NCBI GenBank assembly: GCA_944320555.1
Contig: CALUHX010000002.1
Span: 1 to 64,000 of the forward strand
Direction of reading: 5' to 3'
Origin: an uncultured Butyricimonas sp.
Lineage (GTDB): Bacteria > Bacteroidota > Bacteroidia > Bacteroidales > Marinifilaceae
Length of the DNA: 64,000 bases
Position numbers and translations under genes: made by a program. The notes beneath the pieces were generated by a model. The model was not told the DNA's origin. It did no database searches and saw only the letters and a program-made list of their open reading frames with translations. Positions within the stretch are counted from its first letter, which is position 1. Each line of letters opens with the position of its first letter. Positions 53,361 through 61,602 of the stretch are shown here, one piece after another.

Positions 53361-54905
53361 ATGTCACTTAAAAGAAATGTTCTTGATTTAAGAAAGAGAA
53401 AGGAAATCGTGCTTCAGGGTGGTGGCGAAGAGGCGATTAAGAAGCAGGTAGCCATGGGCAAACTGACGGCCCGTGAGCGCATTGAAGCCATCCTGGACAA
53501 AGACTCTTTCCATGAGTACGACATGTTCGTAGAGCATCAGGCAAAAGATTTTGATATGGATAAGAAGGTTCTCCACGGAGACGGTGTGATCATCGGCACC
53601 GGGACCATTTACGGAGAGCCGGTGTGCATTTACGCCCAGGACTTCACGGTAGCCGGAGGATCGCTGGGATTGATGCACGCGCGCAAAATCACCAAAATCA
53701 TGGACCATGCCTTGAAAATGCGGATGCCGCTTATCGGCATTAACGACTCGGGCGGCGCCCGTATTCAAGAGGGAGTGGACTCTCTGGCCGGTTACGGGGA
53801 AATTTTCTTCCGCAACACGCAAGCCTCGGGAGTAATTCCCCAGCTTTCCGTCATTCTCGGCCCGTGCGCCGGAGGCGCCGTTTACTCGCCGGCGTTGACG
53901 GATTTCGTGTTTGTGGTGGACAACATCTCCAAGATGTTCATCACGGGACCCGAGGTGGTGAAAACCGTGCTCGGCGAGGAGGTCAGCATGGAAGAACTGG
54001 GGGGCGCGAAAGTGCACGCCGAAATCAGCGGCAACGCGCATTTCTTCGCGCACTCGGAACACGAGTGCTTCGAGCAAATCAAAAAGCTGTTGACATTCAT
54101 CCCGTGGAGCAACCAATCCAAGGCCAAGCCTTTCCCGTCCAAGCCGCCGCGGCCCGAGTACAACATTGAAAAAATCCTGCCGTCCGACCCGACGCAGCCT
54201 TACGACGTGCGCGACGTGATCCGGGCCGTTGCCGACGACTCCGACTTCCTGGAGATTCAGCAAGAGTTCGCCAAGAACATCGTCATCGGGTTCGGCCGTA
54301 TCGACGGGGAGACCATCGGATTCGTGGCCAACCAGCCCGCCGTGCTGGCCGGCGTGCTTGACTGCGACTCGTCCGACAAGGCCGCGCGCTTCATCCGGTT
54401 CTGCGACGCGTTCAACATTCCCATCGTCACGTTCGAGGACATGCCGGGATACCTGCCTGGCGTGGAGCAAGAGCACATGGGCGTCATCCGCCACGGAGCG
54501 AAAGTGCTGTACGCCTATAGCGAGGCGACCGTCCCCAAGGTGACCGTCATCCTGCGGAAGGCTTACGGCGGCGGTTACATCGCCATGAACTCGCGCCATC
54601 TGAAAGCCGACTTCATGTTCGCCTGGCCGACAGCCGAAATCGCGGTCATGGGTCCCGAAGGCGCCGCCAACATCATTTTCCGCAAGGAAATCATGAACGC
54701 GGAGAATCCCGCGGAGATGCGCAAAATCAAAGTGGCCGAATACCGCGAGCGCTTCGCGAATCCCTACGTGGCAGCCTCCAAGGGATACATCGACTCTGTC
54801 ATCGAGCCGAGCGAGACGCGCAAACTGCTGAAACACGCCATCGAGGTTTCCGCCAACAAATCGGTAATGACCCCGAACAAGAAACACGGAATTCCTCCAT
54901 TCTAA
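53361..54905 (+). CDS. mmdA: Acyl-CoA carboxylase/decarboxylase carboxyltransferase subunit
   Basis: A 514-residue carboxyltransferase of the propionyl/methylmalonyl-CoA class with N- and C-halves of the crotonase fold: GDGVIIGTGTIYGEPVCIYAQDFTVAGGSLG, GINDSGGARIQEGVDSL, FEDMPGYLPGVEQEHMG and RKAYGGGYIAMNSR. It moves carboxyl groups between an acyl-CoA and biotin. Together with the biotin carrier 19 bp downstream it could act as methylmalonyl-CoA decarboxylase (propionate pathway) or as part of a carboxylase. No biotin carboxylase or OadG/B-type membrane subunit lies in the window, so the complex is not complete here. Confidence 0.88.
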   Translation: MSLKRNVLDLRKRKEIVLQGGGEEAIKKQVAMGKLTARERIEAILDKDSFHEYDMFVEHQAKDFDMDKKVLHGDGVIIGTGTIYGEPVCIYAQDFTVAGGSLGLMHARKITKIMDHALKMRMPLIGINDSGGARIQEGVDSLAGYGEIFFRNTQASGVIPQLSVILGPCAGGAVYSPALTDFVFVVDNISKMFITGPEVVKTVLGEEVSMEELGGAKVHAEISGNAHFFAHSEHECFEQIKKLLTFIPWSNQSKAKPFPSKPPRPEYNIEKILPSDPTQPYDVRDVIRAVADDSDFLEIQQEFAKNIVIGFGRIDGETIGFVANQPAVLAGVLDCDSSDKAARFIRFCDAFNIPIVTFEDMPGYLPGVEQEHMGVIRHGAKVLYAYSEATVPKVTVILRKAYGGGYIAMNSRHLKADFMFAWPTAEIAVMGPEGAANIIFRKEIMNAENPAEMRKIKVAEYRERFANPYVAASKGYIDSVIEPSETRKLLKHAIEVSANKSVMTPNKKHGIPPF

Positions 54906-54923
54906 TCTTCAAATTCACGCGAC

Positions 54924-55238
54924 ATGAGCGAACAAAAATACGACAAACTGGAAATCGACGGGGCGATTTACAAAACCCATTTCACGCAGAAGTTCATCAA
55001 CCGCAAAAAATGGGAACAACCGACCCCGGGCATCGTGACCACTCACATTCCGGGCTCCATCATCGACATTCATGTCAAAGAGGGACAGGAAGTGAAAAAG
55101 GGAGATCTTTTATGCCTTTTGGAAGCCATGAAGATGCATAACAAGATTTTGTCCCCCGTCTCCGGAACCGTGAAGAAAGTCCACGTCAACAAGGGAGACA
55201 AATTACACAAAGACGCGGTCATGTTTGAGATCGAATAA
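54924..55238 (+). CDS. Biotin carboxyl carrier protein
   Basis: A 104-residue biotin carrier. The biotinyl lysine is K70 in EAMKMHN, inside a biotinyl/lipoyl domain starting near residue 33; the first 30 residues are a short lead. The sequence IVTTHIPGSIIDIHV precedes the domain's first strand. It follows the carboxyltransferase gene by 19 bp and would carry carboxyl groups to it. The long hairpin element downstream could end the transcript. Confidence 0.9.
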   Translation: MSEQKYDKLEIDGAIYKTHFTQKFINRKKWEQPTPGIVTTHIPGSIIDIHVKEGQEVKKGDLLCLLEAMKMHNKILSPVSGTVKKVHVNKGDKLHKDAVMFEIE

Positions 55239-55243
55239 TACGA

Positions 55244-55411
55244 GAGGCTGTGTCAAAACGGCATTTTCATTCTCCCTCCCCTCTTGGAGGGGAGAGTCGC
55301 CAAGCAAAGCGATTCCACCGGCATTACTTGGCAACTCATTTCCTAAGCAGGGAATGTGGCGGCAAGGCCGCCGGAGGAGTATGATTAACTATTTTGGCAC
55401 AGCCTCTTTTT
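55244..55411 (+). repeat. Hairpin-forming dispersed repeat, possible terminator
   Basis: GAGGCTGTGTCAAAA at 55244-55258 and TTTTGGCACAGCCTC at 55392-55406 are 15-bp inverse copies with one mismatch, and a T run follows. Inside are CTCCCCTCTTGGAGGGGAG and GCGGCAAGGCCGC hairpins. The last 70 bp match the repeats near 36.6 and 44.0 kb (GGAGGAGTAT ... CTATTTTG). It begins 6 bp after the biotin carrier stop, so it may be its terminator as well as a mobile repeat. Confidence 0.7.
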
Positions 55412-55422
55412 CCTAACACGCT

Positions 55423-56349
55423 ATGAGTTTTTTCAAGGCCACACATATTGTCAAGACATACGCCAACCACACGGCGCTGGACGACGTGTCCATCGAGATT
55501 CCCGAAGGTTCCATCTACGGACTGCTGGGCCCGAACGGGGCCGGGAAGACATCGCTCATCCGAATCATCAACCAAATCACCGCCCCCGATTCCGGGGAAT
55601 TGATTTTCCACAGCCGCCCGCTTTGCCGCGCGGACGTGAACCGTATCGGATACCTGCCCGAGGAACGGGGCCTGTACAAAAAAATGAAAGTCGGGGAGCA
55701 GGCCGTCTACCTCGCCCGGCTGAAGGGGTTGAGCAAACAGGACGCCGTGGCCCGACTGAGGATGTGGTTCGAGAAATTCGGTATCGGCTCGTGGTGGAAC
55801 CGCAAGGTGGAGGAGTTGTCCAAAGGAATGGCCCAGAAAGTGCAATTCATCACGACCGTGTTGCACGAACCGGAGTTGCTGATTTTCGACGAGCCTTTCA
55901 GCGGATTCGACCCCATCAACGTGGAACTGCTGAAGCATGAGATACTGGAGTTGCAACAAAAAGGGACGACCATCATTTTCTCCACGCACAACATGGGCTC
56001 CGTAGAAGAGCTTTGCAGCCACATCGCACTCATCAACAAATCGCACAAGATATTGGAAGGCCCGATCAACCAAGTCAGGGAAAAATACGCCAACAACACC
56101 TACAAACTGAGTTGCCGGTACAACTCCAATTTCAATCCGGCGGAGGTCGTCGGCAGCGAATTCAACGTCCTGTCTCAACAAATCAGGGACAACCATCAGG
56201 ACATCATTCTGCAACAGGAGAGTTTCTGTCCGGCGAACACGCTGCTTTCCAGAGTGCTCCCCGCGGCCGACATCATCTCTTTCCAAAAAATCATACCCAG
56301 CATGAACGACATTTTCATCCGCCTTGTGAAAGGCCAAGAACACGAATAA
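55423..56349 (+). CDS. ABC transporter ATP-binding protein
   Basis: A 308-residue ABC ATPase: Walker A GPNGAGKTS (36-44), signature LSKGMAQKV near 142, Walker B LLIFDEPFSGFDP, and a C-terminal DUF4162-type extension (about residues 215-308). It is the energiser for the permease encoded directly behind it; this pairing resembles NatA/NatB and similar exporters of unknown cargo. It is 11 bp from the permease. Confidence 0.88.
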   Translation: MSFFKATHIVKTYANHTALDDVSIEIPEGSIYGLLGPNGAGKTSLIRIINQITAPDSGELIFHSRPLCRADVNRIGYLPEERGLYKKMKVGEQAVYLARLKGLSKQDAVARLRMWFEKFGIGSWWNRKVEELSKGMAQKVQFITTVLHEPELLIFDEPFSGFDPINVELLKHEILELQQKGTTIIFSTHNMGSVEELCSHIALINKSHKILEGPINQVREKYANNTYKLSCRYNSNFNPAEVVGSEFNVLSQQIRDNHQDIILQQESFCPANTLLSRVLPAADIISFQKIIPSMNDIFIRLVKGQEHE

Positions 56350-56360
56350 ACCATTCCGCC

Positions 56361-57701
56361 ATGAACAAAATACTTATCATCATCAACAGGGAGTTCTCAA
56401 CGCGGGTGCGCAAAAAGACATTCCTCGTCGTGACGATTTTCGTGCCTATCCTGTTCACCGTCTTTTATGCCTTTTTGATGTGGATGCTCCTAAAAGACGA
56501 CAACGAGAAACGCGTGATAGCCGTCGTCAACGAGTCGAGGCTGGAGAAACCCTTGGAGCAAATCAACAACACCCATTTCGTGTATGTCGACCACGAGCTG
56601 CCGGAGTCCGAATACGCGCGTTACCTCCGTGAACATGATTATTACGCCATCGCCAAGATTCCGGTCTCCGTCATGCAATACGCGGAGATTTCCCTATACT
56701 CGCTTTCCTTGATTCCGCTGGACCTCAAAAACGAAATCACCACGCAAGTCCAACGCGGCATCGAAGAGGCCAAACGCTCGGACATCGTGGCGCAAAGCAA
56801 CATACCCGACTTGGACAGGAAATTGCGGGCCACCCGCACGCCGGTCCTCACGAGGACGCTGATCGTGTCCGAGTCGGGCGACTCCCGGGAAAGCTCTTCC
56901 GAAATCACGTCCATCTTCGGACTCATCGGCGGGCTTGTCATCTACATTTTCATTTTCATGTACTCCTCCCAAGTCATGAAAGGCGTGGTGGAGGAAAAAA
57001 CGAACCGCATCATCGAGGTGCTGGTCTCTTCCGTGAAGCCCTTCCAGTTCCTGTTGGGCAAAATCATCGGCGTGGCGGCCGTCGGCCTGCTGCAATTTTT
57101 GATTTGGATAGGGGTGGGGGCCGTCATCATCGCGGCATCCAAACTGTTCCTGTTCCCGGGCTTAGACATCGCCTCGCTCCAGGGAGCCACGGATTTGGGC
57201 GCGTTGGCCCAAAACAACGCCATGCAAACCGAGCAACTCGAGATATTGCAATACGTGGCGAAAACCATCGACCCCTCGTTCGTCGCGCAATTCATGGGGG
57301 CTTTCCTGTTCTATTTCATCGGGGGGTACCTGCTCTACGCTTCTCTCTTCGCCGCCATCGGAGCCGCCGCAGACAACGAGACCGACTCGCAACAATTCAT
57401 CACGCCGCTCTCCATCATTCTAATCGTGGCATTGTACATCGGCATATCGGCCATGAAAAACCCGGACTCCTCGCTGGTGTTCTGGAGCTCGCTCATTCCT
57501 TTCACCTCCCCGATTGTCATGCTGACCCGCATCCCGTTCGGAATCCCGGCGTGGGAAATCATCGCGTCCATGATTATCCTCATGGCCTCGTTCCTCTTTT
57601 TCACGTGGCTGTCCGGCAAAATCTACCGCGTCGGCATTTTGATGTACGGCAAGAAAGTCACGTGGAAAGAATTGTACAAATGGTTAAGTTATAAAGGATA
57701 A
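56361..57701 (+). CDS. ABC-2 type transporter permease
   Basis: A 446-residue membrane protein of the NatB/ABC-2 type. There is one N-terminal membrane segment (about residues 22-45), an extracytoplasmic domain to about 180, and then five to six further segments. The VEEKTNRIIEVLVSSVKPFQFLLGKIIGVAAVGLLQ block is typical of ABC-2 exporters. The start at 56361 avoids a longer frame that overlaps the ATPase gene. The next gene follows after 15 bp. Confidence 0.88.
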   Translation: MNKILIIINREFSTRVRKKTFLVVTIFVPILFTVFYAFLMWMLLKDDNEKRVIAVVNESRLEKPLEQINNTHFVYVDHELPESEYARYLREHDYYAIAKIPVSVMQYAEISLYSLSLIPLDLKNEITTQVQRGIEEAKRSDIVAQSNIPDLDRKLRATRTPVLTRTLIVSESGDSRESSSEITSIFGLIGGLVIYIFIFMYSSQVMKGVVEEKTNRIIEVLVSSVKPFQFLLGKIIGVAAVGLLQFLIWIGVGAVIIAASKLFLFPGLDIASLQGATDLGALAQNNAMQTEQLEILQYVAKTIDPSFVAQFMGAFLFYFIGGYLLYASLFAAIGAAADNETDSQQFITPLSIILIVALYIGISAMKNPDSSLVFWSSLIPFTSPIVMLTRIPFGIPAWEIIASMIILMASFLFFTWLSGKIYRVGILMYGKKVTWKELYKWLSYKG

Positions 57702-57716
57702 ATTCTCCAACGACAA

Positions 57717-59498
57717 ATGCGGCCACAAGAATACTACCACAAACGGATTGAAGAAATCTCGCTGCTTTTAAAAGGCTTCAGACAGCGCAGGAACCGATAC
57801 ACGGCGGTCAAAATCGCCGCCTTTTTGGCGGCCGTCGCCTTCATCGGCTGGTTCTCGACAAACGGGATGACGGGACTGCTTGCGTTGTTTTTCGTCTGTG
57901 TCGCGCTCTTCGTCTTCATCAACATCCGAGAGACAAAGCTGTTGAGGAAGATTGCCTTCCATGAGGAACTGCGCAACGGGGCGACCTTGGAGGAGGAATA
58001 CCTGCGGGGCGACTACTCCCGCCTCGACACGGGCGAGGAGTACAAGGATCCCGCCCATCCCTACGCCCACGACCTGGACATTTTCGGGGAAGACTCCGTG
58101 TTTCAAGCCATCAACCGGACGACCACCCGGCACGGGCGGGAACGGCTGAGAGAGTGGCTGCTCGCCCCCCTCCGGGACAGCGAGGAAATCCTGCGCCGGC
58201 AAGAGGCCGTCGGAGAACTCGCCGCCATGCCGGACTGGTGCCACACGTTCCGGGCTTTGGGCAACTACAAGCAAGTGAGCAAGCTCTCCCCCGAGGCCAT
58301 AAAAAACAGCAGCCGGGAGAAATCCCGCTTCGCCGCATGGAAAATTCCTTTCCTTTACATTTTGCCGGGACTCAACATCCTCGGATGGGTGTTGTACATC
58401 GCCGACGTCATTCCCGCAGCCATCCCGGAATTGCTTTCCCTCGCCCTGTTGGCCATCACCCTCTCCGGTGTGAAACAATTGAACAAGGCGCACGAGGGGG
58501 TCAATTCTTTCATCCGCTCGTTCAGCGACTTGTACGAACTGATACGCCATTTCTCAAGCCAGACGTTCCAATCCGCTCGCCTGCGGGAAATTCACGACGA
58601 ACTGTTCAACCAGCGCCACGACGCCAACGAGGCCCTGCGGGAACTGTACCGGGTGCAGGAAGGTTTCGACCAACGGGGCAACGTCCTTGTCACCATCCTT
58701 CTCGACGCCTTGTTCATGAGAGATTTGCACCTCTACCTGCGGCTGGTCAGATGGCAAAACAAATATGCCTCGTGCATTCCCGGATGGGTGGACATCGTGG
58801 GAGAGCTGGACACCTTTGTCAGCATGGCCAACTACCGTTACAACCATCCGGATTTCGTCACGCCCGAGCTTAGCGACGACACGCTGCTCCGCGGTGAGGA
58901 GATTGGCCATCCCCTGCTCGTTTCAGCCCGTTGCGTGACCAACGACTTCGAGGTGAGCCGCCTCCATCAGTTCTACATCGTCACGGGAGCCAATATGGCG
59001 GGCAAAAGCACCTTCCTCCGGGCCGTCGGGGTCAACCTCGTGCTGGCCTGCTGCGGAAGCGTCGTGCGGGCCTCCTCGTTCCGTTTCCAGCCCATGCGGA
59101 TTTTCACCAGCATGCGCACCGTGGACAATCTGGCCAAAGGCACGTCCTACTTCCACGCCGAGCTGCTGCGCCTGAAGCAATTGGTGGAAACGGCCCAAAA
59201 CGAGGAGAAACTGTTCATCATCCTGGACGAGATTCTCAAAGGCACCAATTCCCGGGACAAGCTGAACGGGTCGCGCCGGTTCCTGCAAAAATTGTTGTCG
59301 CTGCCCATCGCGGGACTGATAGCCACCCACGACCTCGAATTGGGCGAGCTGGCCGACGCCTTCCCCCGCAATTATTTCAACCGTTGCTTCGAAATCACCC
59401 ACACGGACGACGACATCGCCTACGATTACAAACTGAAAGAAGGCGTCAGCCAGAACATGAACGCCTCCATCCTGCTGGAGAAAATGGGATTAGTCTGA
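57717..59498 (+). CDS. Membrane-anchored MutS-like ATPase
   Basis: A 593-residue protein with two predicted membrane helices near residues 32-50 and 52-70 and, after a helical core (about 120-400), a MutS-type ATPase: Walker A GANMAGKSTF (about 423-432), Walker B LFIILDEILKGTNSRD and the ATHDLELGELA motif. It lacks the mismatch-recognising N-terminal domains, so it is not a repair MutS. Similar proteins are seen in Bacteroidota; their role is unknown. Its position after an ABC exporter and its anchoring suggest an envelope task. The 3' end overlaps the convergent acyltransferase gene by 9 bp. Confidence 0.85.
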   Translation: MRPQEYYHKRIEEISLLLKGFRQRRNRYTAVKIAAFLAAVAFIGWFSTNGMTGLLALFFVCVALFVFINIRETKLLRKIAFHEELRNGATLEEEYLRGDYSRLDTGEEYKDPAHPYAHDLDIFGEDSVFQAINRTTTRHGRERLREWLLAPLRDSEEILRRQEAVGELAAMPDWCHTFRALGNYKQVSKLSPEAIKNSSREKSRFAAWKIPFLYILPGLNILGWVLYIADVIPAAIPELLSLALLAITLSGVKQLNKAHEGVNSFIRSFSDLYELIRHFSSQTFQSARLREIHDELFNQRHDANEALRELYRVQEGFDQRGNVLVTILLDALFMRDLHLYLRLVRWQNKYASCIPGWVDIVGELDTFVSMANYRYNHPDFVTPELSDDTLLRGEEIGHPLLVSARCVTNDFEVSRLHQFYIVTGANMAGKSTFLRAVGVNLVLACCGSVVRASSFRFQPMRIFTSMRTVDNLAKGTSYFHAELLRLKQLVETAQNEEKLFIILDEILKGTNSRDKLNGSRRFLQKLLSLPIAGLIATHDLELGELADAFPRNYFNRCFEITHTDDDIAYDYKLKEGVSQNMNASILLEKMGLV

Positions 59499-60257
59499 CT
59501 CCTTGCGCCGCTGCCACCAGCCATGCCGAATCTCCCGCGCCGGCTCCTCCCCCGGAGCGTTATAAAACGACTCCAGATAGCGGTTCAATTCCTTGCGCCC
59601 GCCGGGAACATGCTCCCGGACTTCCCGGGTGATGTCGTGAAAAGAAATGCTTACCTCCCGCCGGGGCAGAAAGAACACGCCATTGGCCAACACGTAAAAA
59701 ACGCCTTTCAAATAGGTCGACAAAAAATCGGGAGTGCGCCCCGTGCGGGCTTTCGACCACATGCTGCCCCACAGTCCCCGGATGCGCACGCCAACCACCC
59801 TCGCCCCCTCCGGCAATTGGTCGCACACCTGCCATGTTCCCTGTTTGTTGCCCACGCTCTCGCAGCCGCTATTTGTCAACTGCCCCGCAGGGTATATCAC
59901 CACGTTTTTCCCTTCGCCCAACGCCTTGACAACCCGCCCGCTCAAACGGGCGACCTCCTCCACTCCCCGCCTGCTTTTTTCCAAATCGGGCACCCGAACC
60001 GCCCCCACCATCCGCAAAACCTGGGCCACCAGCGGTACACGGAAATAAGCCTCCGTCACCAAGGGCGACGCTGACGTACGCCGCAACAAGTGGGCGAACA
60101 ACAATTGCGGGTCCACCACCGCCTGATGGTTCGGCAGAAAGAGGGTCGCCCGCCCGCTATCCAACAAATCGGCGCCCTCCAGCGTCACCCGGTAACGCAA
60201 ACTCAACGCCCGCCGATAGAAAGCGGCCACCATCCGCACTCCCCTCCCCGCCTTCAT
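59490..60257 (-). CDS. plsC: 1-acyl-sn-glycerol-3-phosphate acyltransferase-like protein
   Basis: A 255-residue PlsC-type acyltransferase. The catalytic HxxxxD motif is NHQAVVD (H44, D49), followed by further acyltransferase blocks such as VIYPAGQ (near 125-131). It would acylate lysophosphatidate in the inner membrane. The start overlaps the stop of the upstream permease gene by four bases, so the two are coupled: a lysophospholipid flippase with an acyltransferase is a known pairing. A long C-terminal tail is charged. Confidence 0.8.
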   Translation of the reverse strand: MKAGRGVRMVAAFYRRALSLRYRVTLEGADLLDSGRATLFLPNHQAVVDPQLLFAHLLRRTSASPLVTEAYFRVPLVAQVLRMVGAVRVPDLEKSRRGVEEVARLSGRVVKALGEGKNVVIYPAGQLTNSGCESVGNKQGTWQVCDQLPEGARVVGVRIRGLWGSMWSKARTGRTPDFLSTYLKGVFYVLANGVFFLPRREVSISFHDITREVREHVPGGRKELNRYLESFYNAPGEEPAREIRHGWWQRRKESD

Positions 60258-61492
60258 CTCTTCCGGAAAAATCGAACAATCCGCAAATCACAAAAACGTT
60301 CCCTCATGCCCTTCATCCGCGCGAACAAAACAAGGGTAATCAGGAATGTCAGTGCACCTAAAAAGAGGAACACGAACTTCGTCTCCATCAGCAACTCGAT
60401 TCCGCCAAATATTCCCGAGGCGAACAGCATGAAAAGGAAGGTAATCAAATTGGAATAAGCCAGCATGTCGCCCACTTCCCTCCCCTTCACGTTGGCCTGT
60501 ATCCATGCGTCCAGCGGCACTTTGAACATCCCGCTGCAAAACGCCGCTCCAAAAGCGAGGAAGGCGAACAACACGCCGCCCGCGTCGGAAAAGAATATCA
60601 GCAGAAACATCGCCCCCGTCGTCGCCCCGCCCAGCGGCACCAACCCCAGTTCCACCTGCCGACGGGAAAACACACCCGCCAAATAACAGCCCGACCCGAT
60701 TCCCACCGCCACCAACGACATCACCAACCCCGTCTCCGAATCGCTCATCCCCAACTCGTTGCCGCAATACACAATCAGCGTCATCTGTATCATCGAGGCG
60801 ATAAGCCAGAACACGGCCAATCCCCCCACCACGAGGTTCAATCCGGGGAACGCCCCCGCCCTCCGGTACATGTCGCGCGCAAACCGCACGGGATTCAGCG
60901 TCTCGCCGCTTTCCCTCAGCGGAGCCCCCTCCTCGGCCCTTATCGTCAGGCTGCACAGCCACCCCGCCAAAGCCACGGCGAACAAAATGACGCACAACAC
61001 GGGAATGGAAACGCTCTCCGACAGGAAAGCCGCCATCAGCGTGCCCGTGAGAATACCCACGAAAGCAAACATTTCCATGGCGCCCGAGCCGAAAGAAAGC
61101 CCCTCCTCGCCCCCGATGTCCCGAATCAACCCGTACTTGGACGGAGAGAACAAAGCGCTTTGCAGCCCCATCAACAAAACGGAGCACAGCACCCACGCCG
61201 TGGAACGGCACAGGAAACCTCCCGCCGCCACGAACATAATCAGTATCTCACAAAATTTCGCCCATACCACCACCTTCCGCTTCGAGCACGCTTTCGCCAA
61301 ACGGCCCGCCAACGGCGAGAAAATCAAATAAGGCACGACCAAGGCCGCCGAGGCCGCCGTGACGACCATGGACTCCTGCTCCCGCCCCACCCACGCGATA
61401 CAAATAAAACAAGCCAGCGTCTTCAGGAAATTATCGTTCAGGACTCCCAAATAGTTGGTCACAAAGAGGGATAACCATCGTTTGTTCATCAT
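60254..61492 (-). CDS. MFS permease, LplT-like
   Basis: A 412-residue major facilitator protein with about 12 hydrophobic segments. The N-terminal LFVTNYLGVLNDNFLKTLACF is characteristic of lysophospholipid transporters of the LplT type, and KYGLIRDIGGE resembles the loop between helices. It probably flips lysophospholipids inward for re-acylation by the acyltransferase that overlaps its 3' end. The assignment is from motif likeness plus context. A TAATTTTG promoter box lies 25 bp before the start. Confidence 0.78.
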   Translation of the reverse strand: MMNKRWLSLFVTNYLGVLNDNFLKTLACFICIAWVGREQESMVVTAASAALVVPYLIFSPLAGRLAKACSKRKVVVWAKFCEILIMFVAAGGFLCRSTAWVLCSVLLMGLQSALFSPSKYGLIRDIGGEEGLSFGSGAMEMFAFVGILTGTLMAAFLSESVSIPVLCVILFAVALAGWLCSLTIRAEEGAPLRESGETLNPVRFARDMYRRAGAFPGLNLVVGGLAVFWLIASMIQMTLIVYCGNELGMSDSETGLVMSLVAVGIGSGCYLAGVFSRRQVELGLVPLGGATTGAMFLLIFFSDAGGVLFAFLAFGAAFCSGMFKVPLDAWIQANVKGREVGDMLAYSNLITFLFMLFASGIFGGIELLMETKFVFLFLGALTFLITLVLFARMKGMRERFCDLRIVRFFRKR

Positions 61493-61517
61493 TTTGCTAT
61501 TTAAAAATAACCGCCTT

Positions 61518-61525
61518 CAAAATTA
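61518..61525 (-). promoter_or_regulatory. -7 promoter box (TAATTTTG) for the MFS-acyltransferase pair
   Basis: TAATTTTG on the minus strand, 25 bp before the ATG at 61492. Confidence 0.5.
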
Positions 61526-61602
61526 AATGTTCCCCTCTTCTTTTTGCGTCTTTTCCGGCAAAATTTTACAAGAAAATTTCTTCTCCGCAAACACCCTCGC
61601 AC

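Noticed and set aside
53388-54887. 499-residue minus-strand frame opposite the carboxyltransferase gene
   Set aside because: Antisense of a highly conserved enzyme gene; His, Val and Arg rich without recognisable domain.
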